A DNA stretch of 14,063 nt from an uncultured Rhodanobacter sp. GTDB lineage: Bacteria > Pseudomonadota > Gammaproteobacteria > Xanthomonadales > Rhodanobacteraceae. The notes under the pieces were generated by a model. That model ran no database searches and was not told the DNA's origin. It was given only the letters and a program-made list of their open reading frames with translations. The stretch is from the NCBI GenBank assembly GCA_903827735.1, contig CAIKJM010000146.1, forward strand, positions 1 through 14,063. The letters run 5' to 3'. This document shows positions 14,001 through 14,063 of the stretch, piece after piece (position 1 is the stretch's first letter; each line of letters begins with the position of its first letter). The position numbers and the translations under genes were made by a program.

Positions 14001-14063
14001 GGGTCGGTGAACGGTACGGCGCGCTGGTGTCGGAAGCGCGATGGTGAGGCCGGCCAGAAGAAC

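Overview
The window reads as chromosomal DNA of a GC-rich gammaproteobacterium, most likely Xanthomonadales and perhaps the Rhodanobacteraceae side (Dyella, Rhodanobacter, Luteibacter and relatives). This rests on base composition, codon use and the look of the NAD kinase, glutaryl-CoA dehydrogenase and S9 peptidase proteins. I could not run a search, so the assignment is inference. I see no transposase, integrase, CRISPR array or phage gene.

Layout. Positions 1-2875 (+) hold the tail of a large protein (possibly NAD-glutamate dehydrogenase), a compact NAD kinase, a cytosolic-type 5'-nucleotidase and a secreted DUF4142 protein closed by a clear intrinsic terminator. Positions 2973-4483 (-) hold an EamA/DMT permease and a small secreted cysteine-rich protein whose reading frame is broken by an apparent one-base loss. 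Positions 4696-9368 (+) form a compact block: glutaryl-CoA dehydrogenase, a nucleotidyltransferase-fold protein overlapping a glutathione S-transferase-like protein by four bases, and a single-chain alpha/beta-fused 2-oxoacid dehydrogenase E1. Positions 9388-13621 (-) hold a membrane-anchored diguanylate cyclase (7TMR-DISM plus GGDEF), a 0.5 kb non-coding stretch rich in inverted repeats, and an exported S9 prolyl-oligopeptidase-family peptidase. Positions 13833-13957 (-) hold tRNA-Ala(CGC) with promoter and terminator.

How the genes fit together. NAD kinase and the nucleotidase both touch nucleotide and NADP pools. Glutaryl-CoA dehydrogenase and the fused E1 suggest acyl-CoA and 2-oxoacid oxidation (lysine, tryptophan or branched-chain catabolism), but no E2 or E3 partner lies here. 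The diguanylate cyclase links an extracytoplasmic or membrane cue to c-di-GMP, and its retained I-site motif suggests product inhibition. Most of the window is ordinary housekeeping and accessory chromosome. The items most worth a second look are the frameshifted cysteine-rich gene with its flanking GCCGGC hairpins, the structured intergenic region at 11140-11641, and the stand-alone fused E1.
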